The notes: a model not told the origin generated them from the letters alone. Shown: positions 1 through 13,089, counted from the stretch's first letter. The stretch: 64,000 nucleotides of DNA from Kwoniella bestiolae CBS 10118 (GCF_000512585.2 NC_089241.1:6404001-6468000), one strand, 5' to 3'. Numbers and translations are program-made.

Positions 1-772
1 GGAGAAGGAATGTAGATGGGCGGTGTATGATTACGAGTTTACGCTTCCTGGTGGGGAGGGGGTGAGGAACAAGTTGGTTTTCGTTGTTTGGTGAGTACAC
101 TTTTTCTTGGTTACAAGGGGAAAACGGGGCCGCGGTGGGCATATGAAAGTGGAAGAGCGATTTTAGGATTGATTCAGATGTCGGATGGATCTGGATGAAC
201 GGATCGTGACAGACAAGGGACCTATCTTTAGAGGGGAATGTTGTACCATTACACCTGTTTGTCAATTTGATAAAAGGATACGAGATCTGAAGGAGTAATT
301 GAGAGGACAAGCTCGAGGACGAGCAGGATATCAAACCCACATCTCATATATGCTTATATTCTCACTAACGAATCACTCCACCCACACAGGTCCCCAGACG
401 ACGCCAACGTCAAGAACAAGATGATGTTTGCCTCTTCCAAGGACGCTCTCAGACGACGACTTGAGGGTGAGTGGTTGACTACAAGTTGTCGTCAAGCTGT
501 TACGAGTCCGTCGGCTGACTTTGATGTGTTACTCTTCTCCCTTGATAAATACCCAATCTAATCATAAATACCGAATCTCATCCGGAATATTAACTGAACT
601 TTACACCCCGTCATGTCTCCCCACACAGGTATCCACATCGAGATTCAAGCTACCGACTTCTCAGAAATCACCAAGGATGCTAGTGAGTGACTTTGCCCCT
701 CTTGGTACTCGTTCGGGCAGCTTACTGATGTATGAATCCATCGCAGTCTTAGAAAAGGCTCTCCGAAGATAG
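1..772 (+). CDS. COF1: Cofilin / actin-depolymerising factor, 3' part (5' truncated by window)
   Basis: Small cytosolic actin-binding protein that severs and depolymerises F-actin. Only the C-terminal two thirds is present and the start lies before base 1. Four exons can be joined: 1-90, 390-466, 629-682 and 747-772, with GTGAGT-type donors and CAG acceptors. The spliced protein contains the cofilin landmarks WAVYDYEFTLPGGE, NKMMFASSKDALRRRLEG (the long actin-binding helix) and the C-terminal IQATDFSEITKDA, ending ILEKALRR before TAG at 770-772. These match the ADF-H fold of yeast cofilin closely. Nothing in the visible part is broken. Confidence is high because the helix and C-terminus are both diagnostic. 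Confidence 0.93.
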
Positions 773-1970
773 ACGTAGCGTAGACTAATGTGAATCTAGG
801 ATATCCCAAATTCTTCTTTTGTCTTTTGTGAGTTTGGTCTGGTCATTGTTCCCATGTCGCCCTCGACGTGATGAGATCTAACTTGCCTTCTGTCCCTCTC
901 TTAGCTTCGTAACCCCTTCTCTAAGCTTTGTTTAGAGAGATCGTATATGACTATTTTCGAAATGCAAAGCGACTAGCCTTTCCTAGCATCATATCACGTT
1001 CACACGAGCGATCTCTGAGCATCAAAAAGACTGAAAAAACTACATAAGGCTATTCCCAACCTATACTGACCTTGATGCCTAGCATACAAGTCATGTAGGA
1101 GAATTCCCAACGAGCATGATATGGATGATGATCATTCATCCTGCTCAATCTTGATAAGTCGGGAAGATGCTTTGTCCGATATGGCACCAATGAGAATGTA
1201 GGTGGTCTGTGTGCTTTGTGGAAGATGATCATCTTGGGTATCGCGAATCTGCGTCGGCATCCCTTGCTTTTCCTCTTCCTCTTGCTTTTCCTTCTTTCTC
1301 TGATATCATGCTCGTCGTAAAGCTTTCTCGCTTGATTCTGTGACTCCTTCTCACCCCATCACTTAGTTTAGTCAAATCGACTGGTAAGTACATTCGGTTG
1401 TGCGTCCTGTCAGATATCCAAGGGGACCGTGCACAAACTGGTTGATTCGCTGCGATCCTTGTAAAATGATCACGATGCTACAGTATCTTCAAGACTACGC
1501 GAGACGGAGAGAATCATCACTCCAGTATAATTTCATCTTGTGCTCATGCCATCACGAGTCGGGATCAGTCTCAATGAGGTGATACCTGTGCAGGAAGTAT
1601 GGATTATGATCAAATGTTAGTTTGAGTTATATGATCATATACGTATATCAACAGAACCTAGCGAGCCATTGGAACCTCTTTCGACTAGAGAGATTGAAAG
1701 GAGCAAGAGATACGTCGAGGCGAGTAATCAGAAGGTTATATCGATATTGAGTGACGATGAGTTGTCTTTGTAGAAGTGGAACGATTCTGTCTGTACATTG
1801 ATTCATAAGATTGCATACTACCTTGTCAGAAGTGAATTGAGCATCGATGTTGCAGTTGCTGTGAGACACCATGGGTGTCTGTGTCTGTCATTGCTAGACT
1901 CGCGTTTGCCAGATTCAGTTATCAAGGAGAGTGTTGAACGACTTTGGGTTGAGATTCTAAAGTTTGCAAT

Positions 1971-1990
1971 CGTATCGTATCGTATCGTAT
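1971..1990. repeat. Tandem pentamer (CGTAT)x4
   Basis: Four perfect copies of CGTAT run without interruption at this position. It is a simple microsatellite in intergenic DNA. Confidence 0.9.
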
Positions 1991-2390
1991 CCGTCGATGA
2001 GTACATCTTCATGAGTACATTCGAGACTGCACTATCCTCGTCATACGAGATCATCATGGTCGTAATGCAGATCATACGAGCAACCGACTCACCCTGACTC
2101 CACGGCCGCGTATATGCAAAAATAACATAATACGCTGGCTCGCTCCATCTCTGAGTCCACGTCTATCTCCGGGATGGGATGCAGTGGGATGATCCCTTGT
2201 CTTGGTATCTTACAGTATCTTTTGGGTTCTTCCGTTCTTCCGTTATTCTGGTTTCACTCGTTCCGGGGAATGGGAGAGCCTCAGAATTCAGTGGGATGAT
2301 CTAGAACTTATACCCTGAGATTAGTCTAGGTGTTGTAATGCGGTGTAATCCGATAGCCTCGGTAGGTTGAGTGGCAGATTAGGATTACCC

Positions 2391-2418
2391 GATTACGATT
2401 ACGATTACGATTACGATT
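2391..2418. repeat. Tandem hexamer (GATTAC)x4.7
   Basis: Four perfect copies of GATTAC plus GATT. Related half copies (AGGATTACC, GTAATCC) lie just upstream at about 2343-2389. The tract is about 570 bases upstream of the AN1-type zinc-finger gene. Confidence 0.9.
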
Positions 2419-2876
2419 GAACTGGGTAATTACGCCACCACGCACCTTGTATTACCCCATACACTTAGACTTGCGCTTACGAATGCGGACTGATTGTGAG
2501 TCGATCATCAATCATCAATCAGCCAACGATCAATCATATATAAACCTTTCTTATCCTCTTATCCTCTTAACCTCTTTCCTTTCTTCTTTCTCTCTCCTCA
2601 TCAGTCAACATACAACGTACCTATACAACCACCAATCAGCACACTAGATCAAATCATTCGTTTATTCGATATCACATCGTATACACACATTCAAATCAAG
2701 TAGCAGCTCATCGATCAACAACGACGCACACGACTCCTTATCTCTCCCCAACGCATTGATAGGTCCTTGAGATCGCACATCACCCACGACTTTCATAAAC
2801 TTCTTCCCGCATCCTACCATCGATTCATCAGACCAGTCCTTAGATCAGGATCAGATCGATACGAGTAGCTTTTAGA

Positions 2877-2884
2877 TATATAAG
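2877..2884 (+). promoter_or_regulatory. TATA-like element of the AN1 zinc-finger gene
   Basis: TATATAAG followed by GAGAGAG, about 105 bases upstream of the start codon and in front of a CT/CA-rich leader. Spacing fits a core promoter; there is no experimental support. Confidence 0.4.
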
Positions 2885-2988
2885 AGAGAGAACCCTCAAC
2901 GTATTTGCCACCCATTCCATCAGTCAACCAACCAACCAATTCATCTTTATTCCTTATCTTCCTCATCCAGTAATATCAGTTTATCAAC

Positions 2989-3619
2989 ATGTGAGTACTC
3001 ACCCTTCCTCATCGAGTCTCTTTCATCTCATCGACTCCTCACGGTCCGGCATATATCACTCTCGCCATCATTCATGATATTACTCCTCATGCTGCCTCAT
3101 CCCATACACCCTGATACCCATTACTGATACCAATCCTCCCACCCTCAGGCCAGCCAAGAAGCGATGTCAATTCAAAGTCGTCTACAACATCCCCACTTCC
3201 CCCACTGAAGAAGGACACAAACCCGAGATGACTGCCAACCCCACCCAATGCCCCTCTGCAGCTCAGCGTATAGTCGGCGATTGCCCACATTGTCAGAAAT
3301 GTTTTTGCTCGACTCATAGGCAGCCTGAGGCTCATAATTGGTGAGTTTGTTTTCATTGCACGACAGACACGTCTGTCTTCTCTGCGCATTCGTCGCGCCT
3401 GTCCCTGATCATACCATATTCTATCAATAAAACTTGATACCACGTATAGTCATACTCCATTCTACCGTCTACTTCGCTGATTGAATCATGGCTGACCATC
3501 TCTCACCCCTCTCACCCCGCAGCTCCGGTATGCAAGCCTGTCGAGACGCAGCCTTCCAAGCCAACAAGGAAAGACTCGAGAAGGAACGTACCGTCGCAAG
3601 CAAGATTGCTCAGGCTTAG
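2989..3619 (+). CDS. AN1-type zinc-finger protein (96 aa), start codon split by an intron
   Basis: Three exons: 2989-2990 (only AT), 3149-3340 and 3523-3619. Joining gives ATG CCA GCC AAG AAG, a protein starting MPAKKRCQFKVVYN and ending in ASKIAQA before TAG. The zinc-binding core is visible: Cys7, Cys in TQCPSAAQR, then CPHCQKCFCSTHRQPEAHNC, whose Cys/His spacing is that of an AN1 finger. A short charged C-terminal helix (QANKERLEKERTVASKIAQ) follows. AN1 proteins are commonly tied to the ubiquitin-proteasome system and stress responses; that role is inferred from the family, not seen here. The unusual point is the first intron, which starts inside the initiation codon (AT|GTGAGT). Without splicing the transcript reads ATG TGA. 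A downstream ATG in exon 2 (GAG ATG ACT) would cut off the first zinc ligand, so the split start is the better model. Confidence 0.82.
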
Positions 3620-4315
3620 TCTGTCTCTTCCATACATTATCACCCCAAATATAGAGGGTAGAGCAGAGATCCTTCCATACCATTTCATTGTAATTAACTG
3701 TTTGTATCGAAGTAAGGTTAATATACCATTTGTAGAAAGTTATATGAGAATGGAACAGTATCAGTAAACGCATCTACAACTGTCCATTTTCCAGCCTACT
3801 TGTTGTGCTCAAGGCAATATGCTTTGTTTCATATATAGCTGGTGAGACTCGTCAAGAATGACACTATCTTTCGATTAGGTTGTATGTGGTCGACATTTTG
3901 CACTGCAGGCACGCCATAAACGAGCTCAAAGCGGTGAGGTGTATATATGTACCGTTTCAGCCTGGTGTCGTTGTTAATACGTCGTCCATCAATGCACCAC
4001 TCCTGATACAAATCGAGAAGATACTTTCAGACCCGGTGCTTACTGTATGCATCGAGTCATTCATGCATACCCAACGATGTGCTGTGCATGTATACGCTGT
4101 ACGACACTACTGGTGATGACATGATATTTTATACTGTATGTGTGATAACAGACAACGGCCGAATAAGCCAAGAATAGCGACTACGTCATGTAACAATCGT
4201 TTTAACACGTTCAGTCGCTTTCACTTATACTTTCACTCTTCAATCGCAATCCATCTCATCTCAACTCCTGTTCGTTCAAATCACACCTCATCTCGTGGTG
4301 TAGCCCATCCCCACC
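3620..4315. other. Intergenic region, no gene seen
   Basis: AN1-gene 3' UTR followed by the promoter and CA/CT-rich leader of the PX-domain gene. Short frames on both strands lack protein-like composition and splice partners. Confidence 0.6.
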
Positions 4316-7300
4316 ATGTCCTCGTCAAGCCCAAATCCAAACGTACCGTACAAACCCTATACACCCCGCCGACAACGCTCGACAAGACCAGATCGACCGT
4401 TACCCCCTCCCCCGCCTGATGAGGATATAGGAGCAGTCAACGCATTTGACTTGGCTCAAGGATTCACTTCTCCCCCTTCACCTCCTTCACAGAATAAAGA
4501 CCTGCCGCCTCCGCCTGCTACGGCTCCTGCTGGTGCTGGGTTCGGTCGACAGATAGATTTCTCACAACCGCCCCAGGAAAACCAAGAGGGTGCTATAGAT
4601 TTCTCAAAACCACCTAATACTGCTCCTCTCCTTTCTACAAGTGGAAGTGCAAGTGGTGCTCAAACCTCTTCAGCACATCTACATCCCTACCATTCTACGT
4701 ATCCCATATCCTCTTCCGACCCACCCACTACCCTCACTCCCCTACGAGCACATTACCTCAAGAAAACACTGGTCAATCTTCAAGTGCAACATGAGCTCAA
4801 CCTCATTACAGACCCCGTACTAGGTGCCAATGCCCTAGGTCTACTCGGAGACCCATTCGTGCTTCCCGAATCTGCCAGGAAAGATGCCCTGCAGAAGATA
4901 TCTGAGAATTCAAGGATAGAAGGCAGACTCGGAGGGGACCTACCATTCTTGAGATTCATGTTCCATCAATTCCTCCTACCTTTTCCGTTCCTCTCCACCG
5001 CCCCACCGACGTTCTGGTCAGGGAAAGTCCAGCCTTTTCTCTCCTCCTTTCTAGCTACCACTGGTGGGTCGTCGGCTGCCTCGTCAACGGCGGGGTTGAG
5101 CGAGGAGGAGAAAGAGGTGATGGAAAGCCTGATGACCAAGGAAGAGAGGAAAGAGATACTGGAGAAGAAGAAGTTGTGGCAGAAGATCGAAAAACATTCG
5201 TCATTGATGTTTGGTGTGGGGATCAAGTTGACATCTGGAGAAGAGGTTGTGAGGATAGGTCAGAATGAGTTGAACAGGCTTGAAGCGCTGCAGCAGGAAC
5301 GGAGAAGGAAGTGGTTGGAGAGGCATCCGCACAACCTACAGGCCGGGGCGTTTGATCCAACCGCGGGCTTTGAGGTCAATGTGGTGGGCGTTAGGGTCGT
5401 TGTGGAAAAGGGAAGAGTACGGAGCAGGTCTCATGAGGTGAGCGGTCCTTCTTTTGTCCATCACACTTTCCTCGAGTATATATGCATTGCTGTCTGTATA
5501 AGGCTGATCCGTTGCCGTACTTAGGAATTTATCATTCGAACAAGACGTAACGGCGTATCAGACGTATTTGTTTCCAGGCGGTATGGTGATTTCAAGCGAT
5601 TGGCAGATGAGGTATGTTTGAAGCTCATTACTCTGATAAAAGCTTATATATATCTCGTCTCGCAGCTTCGACTAGCCTTCCCAGACTACCCGATCCCACC
5701 GCCTCCTCCAAAAGACAAGTCCGTCACTGCAGCAGCCACGAGTCCCCCTCCCACAGCAGGCTACAGCGCCTACAACCCCCTACGAATGATCTATGGATCA
5801 GGTACTCCTGAAGGACCTTCAAGTGGATACAACACTCCGCCATCGACTGCGGGATATGCGCCTGATTCTCCTTCATCCCCCACAACAAATACTACACCGC
5901 TCTCAAGGGAGAAGAACAGACTTACCCTCAGAGCATACCTCAATTCCATATTGGCTTTACCCTTTGTGATCAATTCACCTATATTACGGTCCTTCCTCCT
6001 TTCCGCACCTACAACTTTGACCCCTCCCGAGGCTGTAGATTGTCAAAGACGACTGGAAGGCGATGCGGTCCGAGAGGAGGGCAGGAGACGGTTCAAACTT
6101 GAAGCTGAGAAGCGGATCGAGGCTCTTCGAGAGGGGTTGGCACAGTTTAAAGGTGATGTGTTGAGCAAGGAAGGTGGATTGAAGGGCGTCTTCGAAGTTG
6201 TCAGAAGGGTTGAGAGGGTCGAGGATCTGCCGAAAGCTGAAGCTAGTGTACTGGAGTGGGGAAGAATATCGTATGTCCTTTTGTGATGCGATGATCAGCT
6301 ATGGAACAAGCTGATACAGAATGAATTGACACAGTCTCGCAGCTACTATCTTCCAGCTTTTCGTAGCTTCCGATACTGCTTCCGATACCCTGACTCAACT
6401 GAAGAGGTTACATGGGTTGATGCCTTATTTCGTGTTGAAGGGTATACTAAAGATCTCCAATCCTATGGCAATGATACGAGGTCAGTTGTTCATCTCTTGA
6501 TCTGTTGAATGATGAATAACAATTTTCGTGCTGATATTTGGCCTTTCTGTGTACTTCAGGTGTCCTTGATCTCTTCCTTGCTAGACCCTTCGGTGGTCAA
6601 TCCCTCCTCCAGCGGATGTTCTCTTCATCCCTCACTGAGGATGTCAGGCTACTTCAAGAGGATATAGAAGCTGTACAAGAGAAGATTGATGATCCTGTAC
6701 TGTGTCAGAAGATCGAGCAGTATGCGAATGCTCCTTTCGAGATTCAAGAGATCTATAGAAGAGATGCTGGTGAGTAGCTCCACCTGTCTGAAACTGGTCT
6801 TTTCATATCCTTGTCATACAGGTTTGCAATCATAGAATCCCGCTGATATGGATCAATGCACATAGCACAAGAGCGTATAGACCTATTAGTCACTATTCTC
6901 CGATCACCCGAAATGCCATCTTTGTCAAGACCACAATTCCAGAGAGTCGCCCGAGCCACCAGGGCATACCATGAATATAAGTCTGCTCAGGCTGAACAGG
7001 ATGATTCGGACGATGATCTCGGACCGGATAATGAGGATGCTTGGTTATATGAGGATTTGAGCGTGCTATTGAAGTTGTGGACTAGGAAAAGGGAGAAGGA
7101 AGGGTTGTTGGCTCTGATTTTTGAGGTGAGTCCAGCGTCTCAAAACAGCTTCATGACCAATAGTGGTGATTAACTGATTTGTGTGGGTTGGTCGTAGGGT
7201 GTCACCGCTGAGCTGCTCAAAGATATCATTACCATATTTTATGCTCCTCTGGCTACGGTTTACAAGGCTGCAAGTATCGCAGATTCCCTCGGGGACATGC

Positions 7301-8390
7301 AGGCGTTCATAAACGATATGATACGTACAGTCGAACAGGTTGAGGAATGTGAGTGGCATATCTTGTAGAAAGTAGTGTGTCGAGTTAATCCGATTGCGTC
7401 CACTTCCGCAGTATCCCAAGAAGATCCCCAACGGACTGTCCAGACATTCATCGATCTCGTCCAACGGCACGAACAATCTTTCTACACCTTCGTGCACAAC
7501 GTCCATTCCAAGGGTCAGGGGTTATTCGATTCACTCATGTCATGGATCGAGCTCTTCCTGACCTACGCTCGAACGGGGCTACCGCAACCACTAGATCTCG
7601 AGATCATCCTTCCAGCTTCGGAGGAAGAACGAAAGTTGGTGATGAGGGAGGTAGATTCGGTAGCAGAGTATCATTACAAACTCAAGATAGCTCATGAAGA
7701 GAAGATTAGACGGAGGTTCAGATCGGCCGTTTCGTCGAGTACGGAGGGTGTGGGCGTAGACGAGGAAGCAGCGTTATTGGATAGCGTTATGGCCAGTTTG
7801 AGTATCGGCGAGACTGCCCTGGCGGAGGGAGGGGAAATCGCAGATGAGGAGTCAGAAGAGGAGGACGAAGAGGAAGAAGAAGAATTGGAGGAGATGAGAA
7901 ATCTAGCTCTGAACGAGAGGGAAACGACGGAAGATAGCGAGAGATCATCGTTGAACTCTGCTTTGCTCCCTGAACCTGCACCTGATCCCGAGGAGGGAGG
8001 TGAAAGACGAAGAAAGGATTCAGGAGGACATGCCCATAAGAAATCGTTTGAGAAAATACGGAATTCACTGGATTTCAAAAATCGGAAATCACCCGTATCC
8101 TCCTCGCATGGGGAGAGGGACGGGACGAACGAACCTGGCCGACCACCTAGATCCCCTCAGATATCCGCTCAGTCTCATGGGAAGAGGCGGAAGAGAAAGG
8201 GACAGAATGAATTGGTATTGGTACCGCCTGAGACTAAGGCTATAAAGGAGCTTAGACCGCTATTTGTGGAAATTGTGAGTTTATCGGTCTGCTGGATTGA
8301 TGATACAGAAGTTGGATTGGCTGACTGATGAGTTCTTGGCTTGTTTGTGTTTAGCTTCGTCCGAATTTGAGGGTACGACCTATGAAATAG
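4316..8390 (+). CDS. PXB-PX-DUF3818 (LEC1-like) phosphoinositide-binding protein
   Basis: Multi-exon gene beginning MSSSSPNPNVPYKPYTPRR and ending LRPNLRVRPMK before TAG at 8388. After a Pro-rich head of about 130 residues comes a PX-associated (PXB) region around LTPLRAHYLKKTLVNLQ. A PX domain follows, split by the intron at 5438-5524: EFIIRTRRNGVSDVFVSRRY then GDFKRLADELRLAFPDYP. RRYGDF is the usual phosphoinositide-binding signature of PX. A Pro/Ser linker separates this from a long helical DUF3818 region (for example GVLDLFLARPFGGQSLLQRM and VRLLQEDIEAVQEKIDDPVL). Then comes an acidic tract of Glu/Asp runs near 7850-7900 and a basic tail (HGKRRKRKGQ). The domain order PXB, PX, DUF3818 is a known fungal membrane-associated family thought to bind phosphoinositides on endomembranes; the exact role is not established here. 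At least eight introns, all with standard borders. Confidence 0.85.
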
Positions 8391-8683
8391 AATGACTAGA
8401 TCATCTCAGGGCTTGAAATTTGAATATGGTACTGTGAGGGAGAAGAGCCGCAAACACTTTTTCTTTCTTGGTGGAATAGAGGAATGGGAGGAGATGAGAC
8501 GCTTTTGTATGATGATCATTATGTTATGTATCTCTATCTTGACACGCAGGGAAGAAGCTAGGTCTAATCTTGTTAGCTTGTCACATCGTTGGAATGGTCT
8601 ATTTAACACATGCAGCAGCTCTCCTCGAAGATTTGCACTCCGTCTATATACAATGTCATTGACGTATGCAATAAACAAGACCA

Positions 8684-11600
8684 TCATATATCATTCCTTG
8701 ATATACCCCTACCCATCAACCCCTGCATCTCCTTCAACATCTTTTCTTTTCCTTCATCTTCCCTCGCTTCGTCATTTGGCGCATTGGCGCTGTTACTGGA
8801 GGTATCCAATATCCCATTCTGAGCCATATAATAAATCGCTAAATCTTTTTGACCCTTGTTCAATCCATCAACAAAGGATAGAGTCTTATTGGAATCTTTT
8901 AAGATAGTTTGAATGGATAATAATAACGTTTGGGATGCTTGGCGAATTATGGAAGAGGGGGATGACATTCCCTAGAACGATAAAACAAATGGATTGCTCA
9001 GAGTCAGATGGATATTCACTTCCAATGAGTTCGATCGTGTATACTCACCTCCATAATCACTTGGCCCAACTTCTCGCCCTCGACTCGTACCACCGCCTCG
9101 GGTAATCTGAGAATACACATTCCTAGACTTGTCAAGCCGAATAACCAACCTGAGTTCCTAATTCTCTCTTGTTCTGAGCTCGGTGCGTTCCCACTGAGGG
9201 ATAGACGAGACATCCCGTCGAGGTTTTCTTGGCCTGCATCAAGTGTGGATGTCGACGGATGATCCGATAGGAATCGAGCGAGGGATGAGCGGAGTAAGGT
9301 CATGAAGTACATTGGATCTGATATTTGCGTTAGTAGAGATATTAACGCGTTGGTAGACTCGAGTATCTGTGGATTGAAAGAATCATTAGCGTTTTGCATT
9401 GACGTTGAGCAGGCCGTTCAAGAGTGGGAAGAAAGATCACTCACAGTCGCATCATGGCTCGCTCTCAGCCCAAACAAAGCCTCCAACAACTCATGCTCAT
9501 GCCCATCAAATAACGTCCACTGGTGCTGTACCATCTCCCAAAGAACCACCAAGCCCTGCTCTAGCAATTTCTTATTTTGAGCAGGTTTCAAAAAGTTCAA
9601 TAAACCTTGCAGAATCCTCTCAAACACTCTATCGTCATTCCATACTTTCTTTTCTTCCTCGAGATCTTGATCTTCCATATCGACGCCCTCGTCGTTATGT
9701 ACAGGGTGAGAGGTGGAGAAGAGAGCTAGTTTCTGGAGATTCCTTAGAGTTGGTTGACTAGACGTTAAACCTTCTATGTCTTCTGTGATGGCTGAAGAAG
9801 GGGCTGGGGTTGTAGACTTCAGAGGAGATGCTTTGTCCATCACTAATAAGAATGCGCGACCTGTCAGCTACAATCGATCATCGATTATCGATACAGCTGA
9901 GACATGTCAACTCACACTCCTGTCTACGGACCCACCAACTTCGCTCATGTTTCCTCTCCTTCAGCCGTTCCATCATCAAAGGTGTAACAGCCTCGGGTCT
10001 CGGTGAATCCTCCCATGCTTTCCTAACATTGAGAGGTGTCTTGTACGCACTTCCATTCCCATTCGTAGGTCTAGCAGGAGTAGTGGGAACATCGTGCGAA
10101 TGACCCAGACTCAGACCAGAAGGTATACCCTCCTGTTCATCTTCGGCATATTCCATCAATTGCTGCGCGGCAGATTCAGCTTGAGCAGCTTGAGCCCGAC
10201 GTGCATCTTCCACCACCCCCGATCCGGGAGGTAAGACCCTAGTAGGCGTTCCGATCGCCCAATCTTCCACTTCACCCTCTGCTTCATGTGATACAGACGA
10301 TTGGCCAATCCCAGTTCCCGACGGTGTATTCACACCCAGTCCGAGACCTGTCTCCGCAGAGAAAGAAGGGGGAGGTCGTCGATGACTCTGCGGTGTGCGC
10401 AGGTTGTTGGCTGCGCTACTTGATGCGGTACTTGATGCTGGCGATCTCAGGCCGGAAGAGGAGAATGGATAAGTCGATGATTGCCTCAAGGGAGAATCAC
10501 GACTTGGCGACCCTCTCGAAGGTGGACTTCGACCCAGACTCGATGGTCTATCTCGCGTAGTCGATAAGAGGTCCTTGGGCGAGCCCAATGCGGGTTTTCC
10601 AGTTGGGCGAGGAGTGATCTTTTGCGAAGGGGTGGGAGAAGAACTCGGACCTGGTGAAGAAGGTAGAGGGATCGTATGTGGCGGTGTTTCTGGAGAAGTA
10701 ATACTCCTTTCCAATTGACCGGGTTTGCTAGCTTGTCCAGATAGCGAAGCCGATGAATTTGATCGAGGCATACCTTGCTGCATGCTGGGTGATCCTGGAA
10801 CAGGACCAGAGACGATCCTAGGCGATTCTTGTGCCATCTTGCCAGCAGCGAGTTCAGCCGCTTTGGCTTTTCTCTTCTCAGCTAGAAGCGCTGACATCGT
10901 ACTTGTCGCTCTTCTCGCTGGAGGAGCAGCTTTAGCAGAAACGATAATACCATTCGAGTCGTGAGGATTGGCCTTTTCTAGCTGTTTTCGTGCCATCCCA
11001 TCCAGACTGTTCAGGATTACTTCCGCTCTTGATCTCCATACAGAATGGTAGCTCCAGAATGCCTGCCTAGCTAGATCCCTCACAGCCGGGTTGACGTCTG
11101 CCAGTGATTTCTTGACGGCTCCCTCGAGCTGTTCCATCATACCAGGTGTAGTCTCGATGGCATGTTTGGACTTGGCTCCGTGAATATCGAGGAAAGTCTT
11201 GAGGTGACCAGTTGAGAAATGCCGAGTCTGTATGTTCTTATCCGATACCCCTGCAGCTATATGTGTGATGAAGACCCGTGGGTGAATATGGGTATGGATG
11301 ATTATAGCCGTTACACAGGCTTGAGATCGTTCGGCGATGATCTTTTTCGTATATCCACTATGTGATCACGCCAAACAAGATTAGTGAGCAAGTTTGGTGA
11401 TTAAGCAGATCAACCGACTTACGCCATCTTAGCGAGGATTGGTAGCAAATGCTCAACAAAAGGATCGAAACTTGGTCCGAGAGTTTCCGCAAGCTCTTTC
11501 ATGAGATAGCAAGACTGCTGAGCGACTGTCGTTCGCAGACTGACAATCTGTGATCGTAATTGTGCGTCAGCTTCCGCATCCAAAGGGTGGTCACCACGTA

Positions 11601-13089
11601 ATTGCGTCCGATACGATTGACCACTCACCGTCCTCGAAACGCCTTCTAGTATCCCACCCTTCAACCCCTGTATAAACGCATCGCTAAACTTTGGCCACAC
11701 ACCACCGCGTAACATCCCTCTTATCCTCACTACAGCCTTTTCTCTGGGCGCCCAATTCTGTTCAGTCTCTTTACCTTCGAAATGAGGTAACATCGCAGCA
11801 AGTTCGTTCGACAGATCATGGGGTGAGGCGATCTATCACAGGCCAGTATCAGCATAATGGATACCCCTTAACGATAGATAGGTAATCCGCACATAAACGA
11901 TCTCGACCTCATCACCGGCTCCCCCCACGGATAACGCAGGGGTAGCAGTGCCCGACCTTCCATTGACCGCTACTTCTTCCCTTTGTGTATCAATGCCCGA
12001 AGATAGAACGTTCGCAGGTGTGGATCTGCCCGATTCTGCCCCGCTACCGCCACCGCCACCAAGGACTCTAGCGATGATATCGTTGGATATTGTTTTCCTA
12101 ACATTTCTAGCCAAGAGTAATTTCTTCAATTCCGATCTGGCTGCTGGTGGTGTGGAAGCGGGTGATAGTAGCGCTACGACCGTCTGTTCAGATTATCAAT
12201 TCATATCAGCTCACATGTGATTCCCTCTCTTTCGGTTACAACGAGCTGGCTGTGGAGACTAATCTTACTCACCTCTTTGGCCTGCTCCCTGACATTTCCA
12301 TCGCTATCCTCCAGCAGATCTACCAAAACGCCCAACCAACCTTTCAACCCCAACTTCGCGCCCAGTTCACCTCGAAGTTTGGAGAGTATCTTCAATGACT
12401 CAACTTTCGATCTCCACGATTTCGAGTTCAGTGTATCCTTCAAACATCTCTCGAAAGTCTGCGATAACGTCTCCTTCTCCTTCTCTTTGCCCTTTGATCC
12501 AGGTCCATGCGCCGAACTTCCAAGTGAGGAGTTGGCTAGGGGCGGTTCAGCGATAAAGCATTTCTTGCCTGTCAGGAATATCACGTTACTCGCTGAGCTA
12601 TGTATACGTTCTTTAGGGTCGTTAAGCTTCTCTAGGAGGGCTGGGAGGATCTGTAAGAGGATCAAACGGAGATGGGAAGTGGGAGAGTCGGGAATGAGGG
12701 GTATGAAGAATGGTAAGAATGAGGATAGGGTGGACGATTGTAGGAGTGGATGGGATGAGCGTATCAATGGTGGGAGAAGTAAGATCAGGGGGTCGATGGT
12801 TGATTCTGGGAGCTGTACAGATGAGCAAGATCAGCCCATACTTTTATATAGTTACGGAGGGTGCATTCATAGCTGTTGGAGGCTAGGTAGATGGTAGCTC
12901 ACTCACCTCTGTTACTTCTTCAATATCTAGACCGAACGCTTGGATGATATCTACTTTCTTATCTGGTTCTGAGCATGGATCACGGAATCAGCGGCAAGTT
13001 TCACTTCCAGACAAGTATATAATTGACGCACCTGCAGACCTAAGCTTGACTATCCTCCCTTCAACATCTTCTTCAGTAAGAACCTTCAT
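8684..13089 (-). CDS. STU1: CLASP family microtubule-associated protein (STU1-like)
   Basis: CLASP proteins bind microtubules and plus ends through TOG/HEAT domains and stabilise the spindle. The model starts at 13089 (MKVLTEEDVEGRIVKLRS) and continues through DKKVDIIQAFGLDIEEVTE. It runs through HEAT-like repeats (SKSWRSKVESLKILSKLRGE, LLEDSDGNVREQAKEV) to the CLASP_N domain (LPHFEGKETEQNWAPREKAV; SQIVSLRTTVAQQSCYLMKE; SLADVNPAVRDLARQAFWSY). A long Ser/Pro-rich linker rich in TP and SP sites, typical of the microtubule-binding region, spans about 10.1-10.9 kb. A C-terminal helical domain lies around 8.7-9.8 kb, ending QGLMGRGISRNDI before TGA at 8684-8686. About ten introns. Convergent with the PX gene, leaving about 290 bases between stops. 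The assignment rests on CLASP_N and overall architecture; no frameshift was seen. Confidence 0.88.

Larger units (their letters stand above)
773..2988. other. Intergenic region, no gene seen
   Basis: No open frame here has protein-like composition or joins plausibly to a neighbour. It holds the cofilin 3' UTR and, near the end, the promoter and leader of the AN1 gene: a pyrimidine- and CA-rich stretch from about 2560, and TATATAAG at 2877-2884, about 105 bases before the split start codon. Two short tandem repeats are listed separately. Confidence 0.6.

Noticed and set aside
1818..2097. Overlapping 85-99 codon frames on both strands in the first intergenic region
   Set aside because: No splice partners or domains, and they run through the CGTAT microsatellite.
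7692..8078. 128-codon minus-strand Ser-rich frame
   Set aside because: Antisense of the Glu-rich tract in the PX-domain protein.
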